A DNA stretch of 55,320 nt from Gammaproteobacteria bacterium (lineage in GTDB: Bacteria; Pseudomonadota; Gammaproteobacteria; Steroidobacterales; Foliamicaceae). The DNA lies in NCBI GenBank assembly GCA_009844425.1, contig VYBN01000014.1:1-55320 (forward strand), read 5' to 3'. This document shows positions 23,891 to 30,640 of the stretch, one piece after another (the first letter of the stretch is position 1; every line of letters begins with the position of its first letter). Under the pieces are notes generated by a model. The model saw only the letters and a list, made by a program, of their open reading frames with translations. It was not told the DNA's origin and did no database searches. Both the position numbers and the translations under genes were made by a program.

Positions 23891-24181
23891 TCACGGCGCG
23901 TCGGCCAGTTCGTTCATGGCCTCGGCCAGCTGGAAATCGAGCCCGGTGATGCCGCCAGCCTCGTGCGTGCTCAGATGCACATCCACCTTCGACCAGACGT
24001 TGAACCACTCGGGATGGTGGTTGAGCCGCTCGGCGGCCAGCGCGGCGCCGACCATGAAAGCGAAGGCCCGCCGGAAGTCCGCAAAGCGGAACGAACGGTG
24101 CAGCTTGCCGTCGTCCAGGCTCCAGCCCGGCAGCGCTTCCAGCTTTTCCTCCACCGCCTCCGGCGCAAGTAAATCAGCCAT
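23891..24181 (-). CDS. phhB: pterin-4a-carbinolamine dehydratase
   Basis: This 96-residue enzyme dehydrates 4a-hydroxytetrahydropterin, recycling the cofactor of aromatic amino acid hydroxylases. The conserved core is complete: LPGWSLDDGKLHRSF, then FAFMVGAALAAERLNHHPEWFNVWSKVDVHLSTH with the His-His-Pro catalytic signature, ending GGITGLDFQLAEAMNE. The ATG at 24181 fits. No phenylalanine hydroxylase gene is in the window. The symbol is by family; it could also be named pcd. Confidence 0.95.
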   Translation of the reverse strand: MADLLAPEAVEEKLEALPGWSLDDGKLHRSFRFADFRRAFAFMVGAALAAERLNHHPEWFNVWSKVDVHLSTHEAGGITGLDFQLAEAMNELADAP

Positions 24182-24231
24182 TGCATTCTCTCCCGTTCAT
24201 GTTATCGGGTTGCCCGAATCATCTCACCCGC

Positions 24232-24374
24232 TTAATCCGCATATTCCACCCGTTTCCAGAAAACCGGAAAGCGCAAGCGAAGAGCTTAAGCGTGATTCCA
24301 AGCAAATCGGCAAACCTCCATCGAATCAACACGCTCCGGCAACACGGCGCGGACGGGTGAAATATGCAGGTTAA
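24232..24374. mobile_element. MITE-like element, copy 1
   Basis: This 143-bp element starts TTAATCCGCATATTCCACCC and ends with the near inverse, GGGTGAAATATGCAGGTTAA. The centre contains GGAAAGCGCAAGCGAAGAGC and AACACGGCGCGGACGGGTG, shared with the copies at 27948 (inverted) and 39208. It holds no open reading frame of note. The inverted repeats begin and end with TTAA, which could be the duplicated target. Confidence 0.8.
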
Positions 24375-24455
24375 GTCTATCCTCAATCCCCTGATCCTGC
24401 ACAGAAACCGCCCATCAAGCAGAGGGGGGGGACAGTTCTATCCCCTGGTTCATCA

Positions 24456-24896
24456 TCAGGCCGCCACCCAGCCCTGATGCGCCAGACGCGAATAGGCCGT
24501 ATGGATATGCCGGGGCTTCATCAAATCCTTCTTGCGCTGGTTCCAGCTTTCCACACGCCTCCGGAGCGCATCTAAATCACCCTCAATGTTCCCCTCGTGC
24601 TTGACCACCCAATGAACCGTGGACAGCAGTTCCATGCCTTAGGGCGTTTCAAAACCTTCAATGAGCCGCTTGACCCGCTGCAGATGTTTCTCCGCCTCGG
24701 GCTTCTTCTCCAAGAACTCGCGGGCCTTTTCCGTTGCCTCGGGCATCAGGCGAATCTCCGCTTTAGTGGAGCGGTCGCCATAGCCGCGGATGAAATGCCC
24801 TTCGATGCGTTGCAACGCGTGGTTGAGATTGTCCGCGTAGGGGCCGAAGTGACGGGCCTGAAACTTCAACTTCATCGGCTCGCCCGCTTCTTGCAG
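24456..24896 (-). pseudogene. C-terminal remnant of a darG-like gene
   Basis: From about 24896 the frame reads LQEAGEPMKLKFQARHFGPYADNLNHALQRIEGHFIRGYGD..., then RLIEGFETP, a TAA stop (24639-24641), and continues in the same frame as GMELLSTVHWVV... to HQGWVAA and a TGA at 24456. This is the helical C-terminal region of DarG-type proteins (macro-domain antitoxins that reverse DNA ADP-ribosylation), where the pattern FMQEAGEPLRLK... and IEGFETPYGMELLATVHWV is typical. The stop replaces the Tyr of ETPYGM. The macro domain and the toxin darT are absent. The 5' end is fused to a vapC start, so this is a dead recombination product. Confidence 0.75.
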
Positions 24897-24925
24897 GCTG
24901 ACAGCGCGTTGGTGTCCAGGATCAT
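24872..24925 (-). pseudogene. vapC toxin gene truncated after about nine codons
   Basis: The ATG at 24925 overlaps the antitoxin stop (ATGA), the standard vapBC arrangement. It encodes MILDTNALSA, the start of a PIN-domain toxin including the first catalytic Asp, then runs into CKKRASR and a TGA at 24872 because the sequence switches to the darG-like remnant. No further PIN-domain sequence remains in any frame nearby. The toxin is therefore lost. Confidence 0.75.
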
Positions 24926-25185
24926 TGCATGTCTTCGGGGAGCTTCTCGAATTCTTCCTCAATTAAACCTAGAACCCGGCGGTTCTCGCTGGTCATGTGT
25001 GACAGCGCTCCATATCCGGCCATCCAGGGGGGTGTGTCATCTATGTTGCCGCCCGCTCCAAGCGCCCTTTCAAGCCGCCGCTCCAGCGCCTCGGTGATCA
25101 GTTGCTTGAGAGTGATGCCTTGCGCCGCCGCGAAGGTCTTCGCCTGCCGAAAAGTTGCTTCGGGGATTTCGATAGTCGTCTTCAT
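24922..25185 (-). CDS. VapB-type antitoxin, now without toxin
   Basis: From the ATG at 25185 the protein has 87 residues. MKTTIEIPEATFRQAKTFAA followed by GITLKQLITEALERRLERAL gives the strand-helix-helix DNA-binding domain of VapB-like antitoxins; the remaining part (ENRRVLGLIEEEFEKLPEDM) would be the toxin-binding tail. An upstream in-frame start (25209) reads through the operator and is less likely. Its stop overlaps the start of a truncated vapC. As an orphan it may still bind its operator at 25183-25205 and perhaps control the adjacent region. Confidence 0.75.
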   Translation of the reverse strand: MKTTIEIPEATFRQAKTFAAAQGITLKQLITEALERRLERALGAGGNIDDTPPWMAGYGALSHMTSENRRVLGLIEEEFEKLPEDMQ

Positions 25186-25224
25186 ATGGCCATATTGCCA
25201 TATAAGCACCTTGCAATCAAAAGC
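25171..25224. repeat. 54-bp direct repeat, left copy (antitoxin 5' region)
   Basis: This segment covers the first codons of the antitoxin gene and its operator, ending GCACCTTGCAATCAAAAGC. It recurs with about three differences at 26535-26588, on the other side of the fic gene. Confidence 0.75.
25183..25205. promoter_or_regulatory. inverted-repeat operator at the antitoxin start
   Basis: ATATGGC-CATATT-GCCATAT forms an interrupted palindrome that overlaps the start codon of the antitoxin gene. Such palindromes are the usual autoregulatory sites of VapB proteins. A decayed copy (ATATGGC-CATATT-GCCTTAT) lies at about 26547-26567 in the duplicated segment. Confidence 0.6.
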
Positions 25225-25258
25225 GAAGGTAAACTCTCAACCGGACACTTTATGTGCT

Positions 25259-26374
25259 CTAAAACCGGACACTTCTATTTGTCCGCAACCCCGGCAAGCG
25301 CAGGTCATAGCGTGTGCTGCGCCCGCCGGCGGGCAGCCGCTCAAGCGCCCCGATTTTCGTGAGATAGGACAGGTCACGGGTGGCCGTTGGGCCTGAGCAA
25401 CCCGTCAGCGCTACGTATTTGCGCGCCGTCATGCCGCCCTTGAAGCCCTCGGGACCTTCGCGCAACATGCGGGCCAACACCTTCTCCTGGCGGTCGTTGA
25501 CGCGATTCCCGCAGCTGCGCCAGAATGCCGCCTTGCGAATTACGAACGCGATCTGCTCCCTGGCCTGCTCCTGAGAATTAAGGACGCACTGCGTCCACCA
25601 TTCCAGCCAGTCCGTAATGTCCATACGGCTTTGCCTGCTGGCCTGATTGAGCATCCGGTAGTACTCTTTGCGTTGCCGATCGATGGCGGCCGACAGGCTC
25701 AGCAAAACCGGATAGCCCAATTCCTGGGACAGCGCGATTTCGGCGATCGCCCTCCCCATGCGCCCATTTCCGTCCGAAAACGGATGAATGGACTCGAAAT
25801 ACACGTGGGCAATGCCGGAGCGCACCGGTCCCGGCAATGAACTGCTGGCGTTGAACCATTCGACGAAGGTCTCCATTTCGCCGGCAACCCTGAAGGCCGG
25901 AGGCCCCTCAAAATGCACTTTCTCCTTCCCGGCGACGCCGGAGACGATCCAGACCGGTTCGGTGCGCCAGCGTCCTGCGTCACGCAGCTTTTCGCCCAGG
26001 AATTCGCGATGCCAGGAGCACAAGCCCTCAACGGTCAGCGGCTTGGCGAATTCCTGGCGGGACTGAACCACCAGATGAGCGATACCGCGCGCGTCCGGAT
26101 CCTGCCATCGATCCTCTTCGGCCAGACCCAGTTGCTTGAGGATGGACGAGCGAACGGCCTCGGGATCGACAATCTCGCCCTCAATCCGCGATGTCTTCTG
26201 GGCCTCGGCGACCATCAGATCGATCATCGAGTTGGTGCGCTCCTGATCGGAAAGCGGCTGCACCTCGCGAGCCAGCCGGTTTACGGCCAGCGCATAGCGA
26301 TAGCTGTTGTCCTGGATAATCTCCGCATTCCAGGTGAAATGCGGCCAGTCCTTGAGTTCCCAGATGCAGGTCAT
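25259..26374 (-). CDS. Fic-domain AMPylase-type protein with C-terminal winged helix
   Basis: Fic proteins transfer AMP or related groups to target proteins. This 371-residue protein has the full catalytic motif HPFSDGNGRMGR (197-208) and an N-terminal inhibitory motif T-S-R-I-E-G (61-66, pattern S/T-x-x-x-E-G/N), marking a class II, self-inhibited Fic. A flap-like region with GPPAF precedes the motif. Residues of about 305-360 (TARKYVALTGCSGPTATRDL..., IGALERL) form a winged helix, as in many Fic proteins that bind DNA. It is alone between two copies of an antitoxin-derived repeat, and a 30-bp inverted repeat sits in its promoter. Confidence 0.92.
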   Translation of the reverse strand: MTCIWELKDWPHFTWNAEIIQDNSYRYALAVNRLAREVQPLSDQERTNSMIDLMVAEAQKTSRIEGEIVDPEAVRSSILKQLGLAEEDRWQDPDARGIAHLVVQSRQEFAKPLTVEGLCSWHREFLGEKLRDAGRWRTEPVWIVSGVAGKEKVHFEGPPAFRVAGEMETFVEWFNASSSLPGPVRSGIAHVYFESIHPFSDGNGRMGRAIAEIALSQELGYPVLLSLSAAIDRQRKEYYRMLNQASRQSRMDITDWLEWWTQCVLNSQEQAREQIAFVIRKAAFWRSCGNRVNDRQEKVLARMLREGPEGFKGGMTARKYVALTGCSGPTATRDLSYLTKIGALERLPAGGRSTRYDLRLPGLRTNRSVRF

Positions 26375-26406
26375 GACGGACCCGTCCGTTCCGGTTAGAT
26401 TGGAAT

Positions 26407-26489
26407 GATCCGAATAATACCTCTATTCAGATCATAATATTGCGATATTTGGCAGAAATATGATCCGAATAGAGGTATTATTCTGGATC
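26407..26489. promoter_or_regulatory. long inverted-repeat operator upstream of fic
   Basis: The left arm (26407-26435) GATCCGAATAATACCTCTAT... is repeated inverted at 26460-26489 with one base inserted and one change, around an AT-rich 24-bp centre. On the minus strand the segment contains TATTAT, which could be a -10 box for fic. The arm itself contains two GATCCGAATA-like half-sites. The likely ligand is the winged helix of the Fic protein; that is inference. Confidence 0.65.
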
Positions 26490-26534
26490 AAGGGGCACTG
26501 CTGTCCGGTTTAATTTTGGGGAAGCGCTGATATT

Positions 26535-26588
26535 GATGGTCGTCTTCATATGGCCATATTGCCTTATAGGCACCTTGCAATCAAAAGC
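26535..26588. repeat. 54-bp direct repeat, right copy (decayed antitoxin start)
   Basis: This matches 25171-25224 with about three differences. On the minus strand it still reads MKTTINI and then leaves the antitoxin sequence (SASPKLNRT). The operator palindrome has one arm degraded. It marks a partial duplication or an insertion boundary around fic. Confidence 0.7.
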
Positions 26589-26647
26589 CTGAGCCGGGCT
26601 GCCCCGGGCTGCCCCGCTTGATTTATCCGGCCCTTTTTGTGAAGCTG

Positions 26648-26760
26648 GGAGCTTGCGCCGCAGAAGGCTCGCAGCCTTATTCCGGCGGGGGTATTCTCAT
26701 GCTTTTGCGTGTCTTGTTAAGAATTGGGGGCCACCAGAAGTTTCTGCGGCACAGGCTGCC
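26648..26760. repeat. dispersed repeat with inverted ends, copy 2, nested in another repeat
   Basis: It begins GGAGCTTGCGCCGCAG like the copy at 23713 and ends TCTGCGGCACAGGCTGCC; the inside shares TCATGC-TTTTGCGTGTCTT. Flanking sequence on both sides (TTGATTTATCCGGCCCTTTTTG to the left, CCTTTCAGCACGAAGCG to the right) reappears contiguously at about 39373-39433, so this copy looks inserted into an older repeat. Confidence 0.55.
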
Positions 26761-26885
26761 AGGTGAGCGGCCTTTCAGCACGAAGCGCCGGTTTGTTCGC
26801 ATTTCAAGCCACCCACTGAATTTTCCGCGCAGGCAGGATGGCGGCGCAGCGATGGCGGTGCTGCCCGCGCTTTGAGTATCGGCCC

Positions 26886-27935
26886 ATGGCTGCAAACGAC
26901 GGATCATTGACCGGGCAGAGCCCGCCAGCCGCGGCGCCGGACTTCGATCGCGCCGTTCGGGAGGCAATCGACTCCAAAACCAAGCCGGTCGGCGCGTTGG
27001 GCAGACTGGAAGACCTGGCGGCGCAGCTCGCCCGCGTTCAGCAAACGCTTGCGCCCAGGGCGGCGCGTTGCAAGCTGACCGTCTTCGCGGGCGATCATGG
27101 CATCGCCACTGCGGGCGTTTCCGCTTACCCTCCAGAAGTGACCCGGCAGATGCTGTTGAACTTCCTTGCGGGCGGCGCGGCGGCCAACGTGATGGCTCGC
27201 GCGCTGGGCGTGGATTTCACCGTCGTTGACGCCGGCGTCATGGGGCCGGCCGTGGAGCACCCCCGCCTCGATTCACGGCGAATCGCCCCAGGCACGCTGA
27301 ATTTCCTTGAGCAGCCGGCCATGCCGGTCGAGCAGTGCGAATCTGCGCTGCGCGCGGGGCGCGAGATCGGAAGTGGCGGTGATCACGAAGTGGCCTGTTT
27401 CGGCGAGATGGGCATCGGCAATACTTCGTCCGCCAGCCTGGTGGCCGCGAAGATTCTGGGGCTGCCCCTTGATGGCCTGGTCGGCCTCGGCACCGGGCTG
27501 GACGCGGCCGGCCTCGCTCGCAAACAGCGTGTGCTGGAGACAGCGGCGGCGAGAACTCCAGCCGAACTCGATCCATCCGCCGCCCTGCGCGAATACGGCG
27601 GATTCGAGTCCGTGATGCTGGCGGGCGCCGTGCTCGGCGCCGCTCATGCGGGCAAGCTGGTGCTGGTGGACGGCTTCATCGCCACGGTATCGGCGCTTGC
27701 TGCGGCCCGCCTGTCGCCCGAGGTCATGGGGAACCTGGTGTTTGCCCACCGCTCCGCCGAAACCGGGCATTCCGTCGTGCTGGAGGCGCTCGGCGCCAGC
27801 CCTTTGCTGGACCTTGGCATTCGCCTGGGCGAAGGTGCCGGCGCCCTGCTGGCGTGGCCGCTGGTGCGGGCGGCCGCGGCGATGCTGCGCGACATGGCGA
27901 GCTTCGAGTCCGCCGGAGTGAGCGGACGGACGTGA
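26886..27935 (+). CDS. cobT: nicotinate-nucleotide--dimethylbenzimidazole phosphoribosyltransferase
   Basis: CobT makes alpha-ribazole 5'-phosphate from dimethylbenzimidazole and nicotinate mononucleotide, for the lower ligand of B12. From the ATG at 26886 it has 349 residues, the family length; a longer frame from 26838 has no family sequence. Motifs include TKPVGALGRLEDLAAQLA (near 32-50), VFAGDHGIA, EMGIGNTSSASLVAAKI, FAHRSAETGH and the C-terminal LGEGAGALLAWP containing the catalytic Glu. It opens the cob/btu cluster. A MITE-like element starts 12 bp after the stop and separates it from cobS. Confidence 0.96.
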   Translation: MAANDGSLTGQSPPAAAPDFDRAVREAIDSKTKPVGALGRLEDLAAQLARVQQTLAPRAARCKLTVFAGDHGIATAGVSAYPPEVTRQMLLNFLAGGAAANVMARALGVDFTVVDAGVMGPAVEHPRLDSRRIAPGTLNFLEQPAMPVEQCESALRAGREIGSGGDHEVACFGEMGIGNTSSASLVAAKILGLPLDGLVGLGTGLDAAGLARKQRVLETAAARTPAELDPSAALREYGGFESVMLAGAVLGAAHAGKLVLVDGFIATVSALAAARLSPEVMGNLVFAHRSAETGHSVVLEALGASPLLDLGIRLGEGAGALLAWPLVRAAAAMLRDMASFESAGVSGRT

Positions 27936-27947
27936 GCCATCCGATCG

Positions 27948-28168
27948 TTAACCCGCATATTTCACCCGTCCGCGCCGTGTTGCCGGAGCGTGTTGATTCG
28001 ATGGAGGTTTGTCGAGTTGCCTGAAATAACGCTTTGCTCTTGGCTTGCGCTTTCCGGTTTCCGGGCGGACCTGCCGCGCCCTTGGGCTATGCTTCCGCTC
28101 GGGAGCACGCGCCGGGTCACGGCATCTCTCGCCCGGAATTCCGGAAACTGGTGAAATATGCGGGTTAA
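27948..28168. mobile_element. MITE-like element, copy 2 (inverted, longer)
   Basis: This 221-bp copy is bounded by TTAACCCGCATATTTCACCC and its near-inverse GGTGAAATATGCGGGTTAA. Its interior is the reverse complement of the copies at 24232 and 39208 plus about 80 extra bases (GCGGACCTGCCGCGCCC onward). It fills the cobT-cobS gap. Its right end reads ATGCGGGTTAA, which is used as the first codons of cobS. Confidence 0.8.
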
Positions 28169-28922
28169 GGAACTGCAGGCCCTGGCGCTCGCGATTCAGT
28201 TCCTTACCCGGGCGCCAATCCCGGCGGGAACGGCCTGCAATCCGGCGCGACTGGCCGCCGCGGTACGCTACTACCCCCTGGTCGGCGCATTGATCGGCGC
28301 TGTCTGCGCCGGCGTGTTCCTGTTGGCGCAAGTCTGGCTGGCCGGGCCGATAGCCGTGCTTTTGGCGATGGCAGCCGGACTGGCGGTGACCGGCGCATTT
28401 CACGAAGACGGCCTGGCCGATACATTCGACGGCATCGGCGCCTCTGCCGCCGCTCCGGACCGCGCCCTTGAAATCATGCGCGACAGCCGGCTCGGCACGT
28501 ACGGCAGCGCCGCGCTGTTCATGGCGTTGGGCATCAAATTCGCTGCGCTGGCCAGCCTGGCGCCGGCGACGGTCTGGATGGCCCTGATTGCCGGTCATGG
28601 CCTTTCGCGCATTTCCAGCGTGGCGGTCATGCAGACCAGCCGCTACATTCGCGAGACCGGTGCCGCCACGGAGCTTTCGAGGCGGCCAGGCGCAAAGGGA
28701 AGCCTGGTTGTTCTGCTGACGGGCGCGGCGCTGGTTGCCGGGCTGGCGGCTTTCATGTCGCCTTTCGCCGCGATACCCGCCCTGGCCGGACTACTCGCCG
28801 GGCATGTGCTGATGCGGCTTTACTGCGAGCCCAGGCTGGGCGGCTATACGGGCGACACTCTGGGCGCGGTTCAGCAAGCCAGCGAAATCGGACTCTACCT
28901 GGGGCTGGCGGCATGGGCCTGA
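28158..28922 (+). CDS. cobS: adenosylcobinamide-GDP ribazoletransferase (cobalamin synthase)
   Basis: CobS, an inner-membrane protein, joins alpha-ribazole to adenosylcobinamide-GDP in the last step of B12 assembly. The 254 residues contain five to six hydrophobic helices and the metal-binding motif HEDGLADTFDG (near 77-87), preceded by AVTGAF. AIQFLTRAPIP matches the normal N-terminal region. The ATG at 28158 and the codons for MRV lie inside the end of a MITE-like element, so the insertion has replaced the original start and leader. The 3' end overlaps the next gene by 10 bp. Confidence 0.93.
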   Translation: MRVKELQALALAIQFLTRAPIPAGTACNPARLAAAVRYYPLVGALIGAVCAGVFLLAQVWLAGPIAVLLAMAAGLAVTGAFHEDGLADTFDGIGASAAAPDRALEIMRDSRLGTYGSAALFMALGIKFAALASLAPATVWMALIAGHGLSRISSVAVMQTSRYIRETGAATELSRRPGAKGSLVVLLTGAALVAGLAAFMSPFAAIPALAGLLAGHVLMRLYCEPRLGGYTGDTLGAVQQASEIGLYLGLAAWA

Positions 28923-29470
28923 TCCTGGTCCGCCACACCCGGCTCGACGTGGTTCCGGGCCTGTGCTACGGCCAGACGGATCTGGACGTGGCGGATACCT
29001 TTGCCGACGAAGCTGCGGTGGTTCTTTCCTCCCTTCCAGAAGTGCGGCGGGTGGTATCCAGCCCGCTGAGGCGCTGCCGGGCGCTGGCGCAGCGCATTGC
29101 CGATTCCGCAGGTCTGCCCATGGACATCGACGAGCGGTTCAAGGAAATCGATTTCGGCGCCTGGGAGGGACGACCGTGGGCGGAGGTGCCGAAACAGGAA
29201 ATCGACGCCTGGGCGGAAGATTTTCTTTATGCGCGCCCCCACGGGGGCGAAAGCGTGGCCATGCTCAGAAACCGGGTTGGCGCGGCGCTTGCGGACTGGT
29301 CGGCGCTAAACGAACCCATCGTGATCGTCACCCATGCCGGGGTGATCAGGGCGGCTCGCAACGAAGACCGTGATCCGCCGGGAGGGTTCGGGGATCCGAT
29401 CGCCTTTGGTGGCATAGTTGCGCTGCCGGAAACCGGCCAGGATTTGACCGGAGGAGCGGACCATGACTGA
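28913..29470 (+). CDS. cobC: alpha-ribazole phosphatase-like histidine phosphatase
   Basis: CobC removes the 5'-phosphate of alpha-ribazole phosphate (or of the cobalamin phosphate). This 185-residue protein has the phosphohistidine start LILVRHTRLD (RHT replaces the usual RHG/RHT), SSPLRRCRALAQ (near 49-60), the acidic motif FKEIDFGAWEG and the second histidine in IVTHAGVIRA. That fits the histidine phosphatase superfamily, and its position between cobS and cobO supports CobC over a phosphoglycerate mutase. It overlaps cobS by 10 bp and cobO by 8 bp. Confidence 0.88.
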   Translation: MGLILVRHTRLDVVPGLCYGQTDLDVADTFADEAAVVLSSLPEVRRVVSSPLRRCRALAQRIADSAGLPMDIDERFKEIDFGAWEGRPWAEVPKQEIDAWAEDFLYARPHGGESVAMLRNRVGAALADWSALNEPIVIVTHAGVIRAARNEDRDPPGGFGDPIAFGGIVALPETGQDLTGGADHD

Positions 29471-30065
29471 GGCCCAGAGCCATGTTGAAAGAATGAGGGC
29501 ACGGCAGGCCGACCACCGCAAGCGGCTGGCATCGTCCAAGACCGCACAGCGCGGTCTGGTGCTGGTTTACACGGGCGACGGCAAGGGCAAGTCGAGCTCG
29601 GCCTTTGGCGTTATCGCCCGTGCGCTCGGATGGGGGCAAAAGGTGGGCGTGGTGCAATTCATAAAGGGCAAGTGGAAAACTGGCGAACGCCAGTTTTTCT
29701 CGAAGCTCGAAGACCAGATCGACTGGCGCACGATGGGCGAGGGGTTTACCTGGAACACCCAGGACCTGGACCGCGACACCGCGGTTGCGCAGGCGGCATT
29801 CGACCAGGCGCGCAGTTTGCTTCAGAGCGGTGATTACGACCTTGTTGTGCTGGACGAAATCAATATTGCCCTGCGCTACGGCTACCTGTCGGAAGCTTCG
29901 GTCATAGAAGGGCTCGAGACGCGCTCGGCGCGAACCAGCGTGATTCTCACGGGGCGGGATGCCAAGCCGGGGCTGTGCGAATACGCGGACCTGGTCAGCG
30001 AGATGCGGGCCCTAAAGCATCCGTTCGAGGCCGGAATCAAGGCTGTGCGGGGCATAGACTTCTGA
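29463..30065 (+). CDS. cobO: cob(I)yrinic acid a,c-diamide adenosyltransferase
   Basis: CobO/BtuR adds the adenosyl group to cobalt of reduced corrinoids with ATP. The 200 residues show the P-loop GDGKGKSSSAFG (near 38-49), VGVVQFIKGKW, and the VLDEINIALRYGYL motif (near 134-147), with TGRDAKPGL near the end. It overlaps the preceding phosphatase gene by 8 bp, so cobS-cobC-cobO are coupled. A palindrome of the variable-arm family starts 26 bp after the stop and probably ends this transcript before the riboswitch of the next one. Confidence 0.95.
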   Translation: MTEAQSHVERMRARQADHRKRLASSKTAQRGLVLVYTGDGKGKSSSAFGVIARALGWGQKVGVVQFIKGKWKTGERQFFSKLEDQIDWRTMGEGFTWNTQDLDRDTAVAQAAFDQARSLLQSGDYDLVVLDEINIALRYGYLSEASVIEGLETRSARTSVILTGRDAKPGLCEYADLVSEMRALKHPFEAGIKAVRGIDF

Positions 30066-30091
30066 TCCATCACGATCTGCCGCCAGCTTAA

Positions 30092-30197
30092 GCTCTTTGC
30101 TTATGCCCGCCTCGTGGGAGCGTCGGCGGCAGGAGCCGCCGCCGAGCCCCACGGATGGGTTCATGCGTCTCCCACGAGGCGGGCATAAGCAAAGAGC
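30092..30197. repeat. variable-arm palindrome, copy 2
   Basis: The 29-bp arms 30092-30120 and 30169-30197 are exact inverted repeats, starting GCTCTTTGCTTATGCCCGCC. The 48-bp centre runs from CGTCGGCGGCAGGAGCC to GGATGGGTTCATGCGT. The centre is nearly the same as in copy 3 (45793), and the arms share nothing with the other copies. It follows cobO and precedes the btuB riboswitch, a fitting place for a terminator. Confidence 0.85.
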
Positions 30198-30313
30198 GAG
30201 GAAAAGCAGCCCTGCCTGCGGTCGTGCTGCTGCCAGCGGCATTGGCAGCAGCTGTTGCGGCTGCAGCAGCTGCTGCTTGACGCCCGCCGGAGAGCGTCGA
30301 TAGAATGCCGGCA

Positions 30314-30475
30314 GATGGTGCCGCCGAAGCAGGGTGGCCAAAAGGGAACTCGGTGCAAAGCCGAGGCTGTACCCGCAACTGTAAGCCGGGAGCTTGCGGC
30401 CTACAAGCCACTGGAGATTGCTCCGGGAAGGTGGCCAAAAAGCGATGATCGGCGAGCCAGGAGACCTGCCATCGC
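30314..30475 (+). promoter_or_regulatory. cobalamin riboswitch
   Basis: The conserved aptamer blocks appear in order: GGTGCC, AAAAGGGAACTCGGTGCAA, GCTGTACCCGCAACTGTAAG, GCCACTGG, CCGGGAAGG, GATGATCGGCGAGCCAGGAG and ACCTGCC. Adenosylcobalamin or a related corrinoid would bind it and reduce expression of btuB and the genes that follow. The segment between the CCCGCAACTGTAAG box and GCCACTG is of ordinary length. Confidence 0.92.
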
Positions 30476-30520
30476 GTCGTTCGTTCGTCGGTCGGGCACA
30501 TTGCCTTCGAGCGGGAGCAA

Positions 30521-30541
30521 GCATCGGGGGCCGCCCGATGC
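30521..30541 (+). promoter_or_regulatory. hairpin in btuB leader, possible expression platform
   Basis: GCATCGGG-GGCCG-CCCGATGC forms a perfect 8-bp stem about 46 bp after the riboswitch aptamer and 100 bp before btuB. It is followed by CCCTTCTCCC and not by a T-run, so it is not a textbook intrinsic terminator. It could be part of the switch that hides or exposes the leader. Confidence 0.4.
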
Positions 30542-30640
30542 CCCTTCTCCCTGGTAACGACATGGCGCCCCTCGGGCACATGCAGTCGTTGGGGCCGGAC
30601 TTGTCATTCGGTGCGCCAGCCGGGCGCGGGAGGGGGATAG

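Noticed and set aside
30230..30285. GCAGC-rich segment as a separate repeat family or small RNA
   Set aside because: It is a short low-complexity run (AGCAGCTG, GCTGCAGC) before the riboswitch with no second copy in the window; it may help terminate transcription, but nothing more can be supported.
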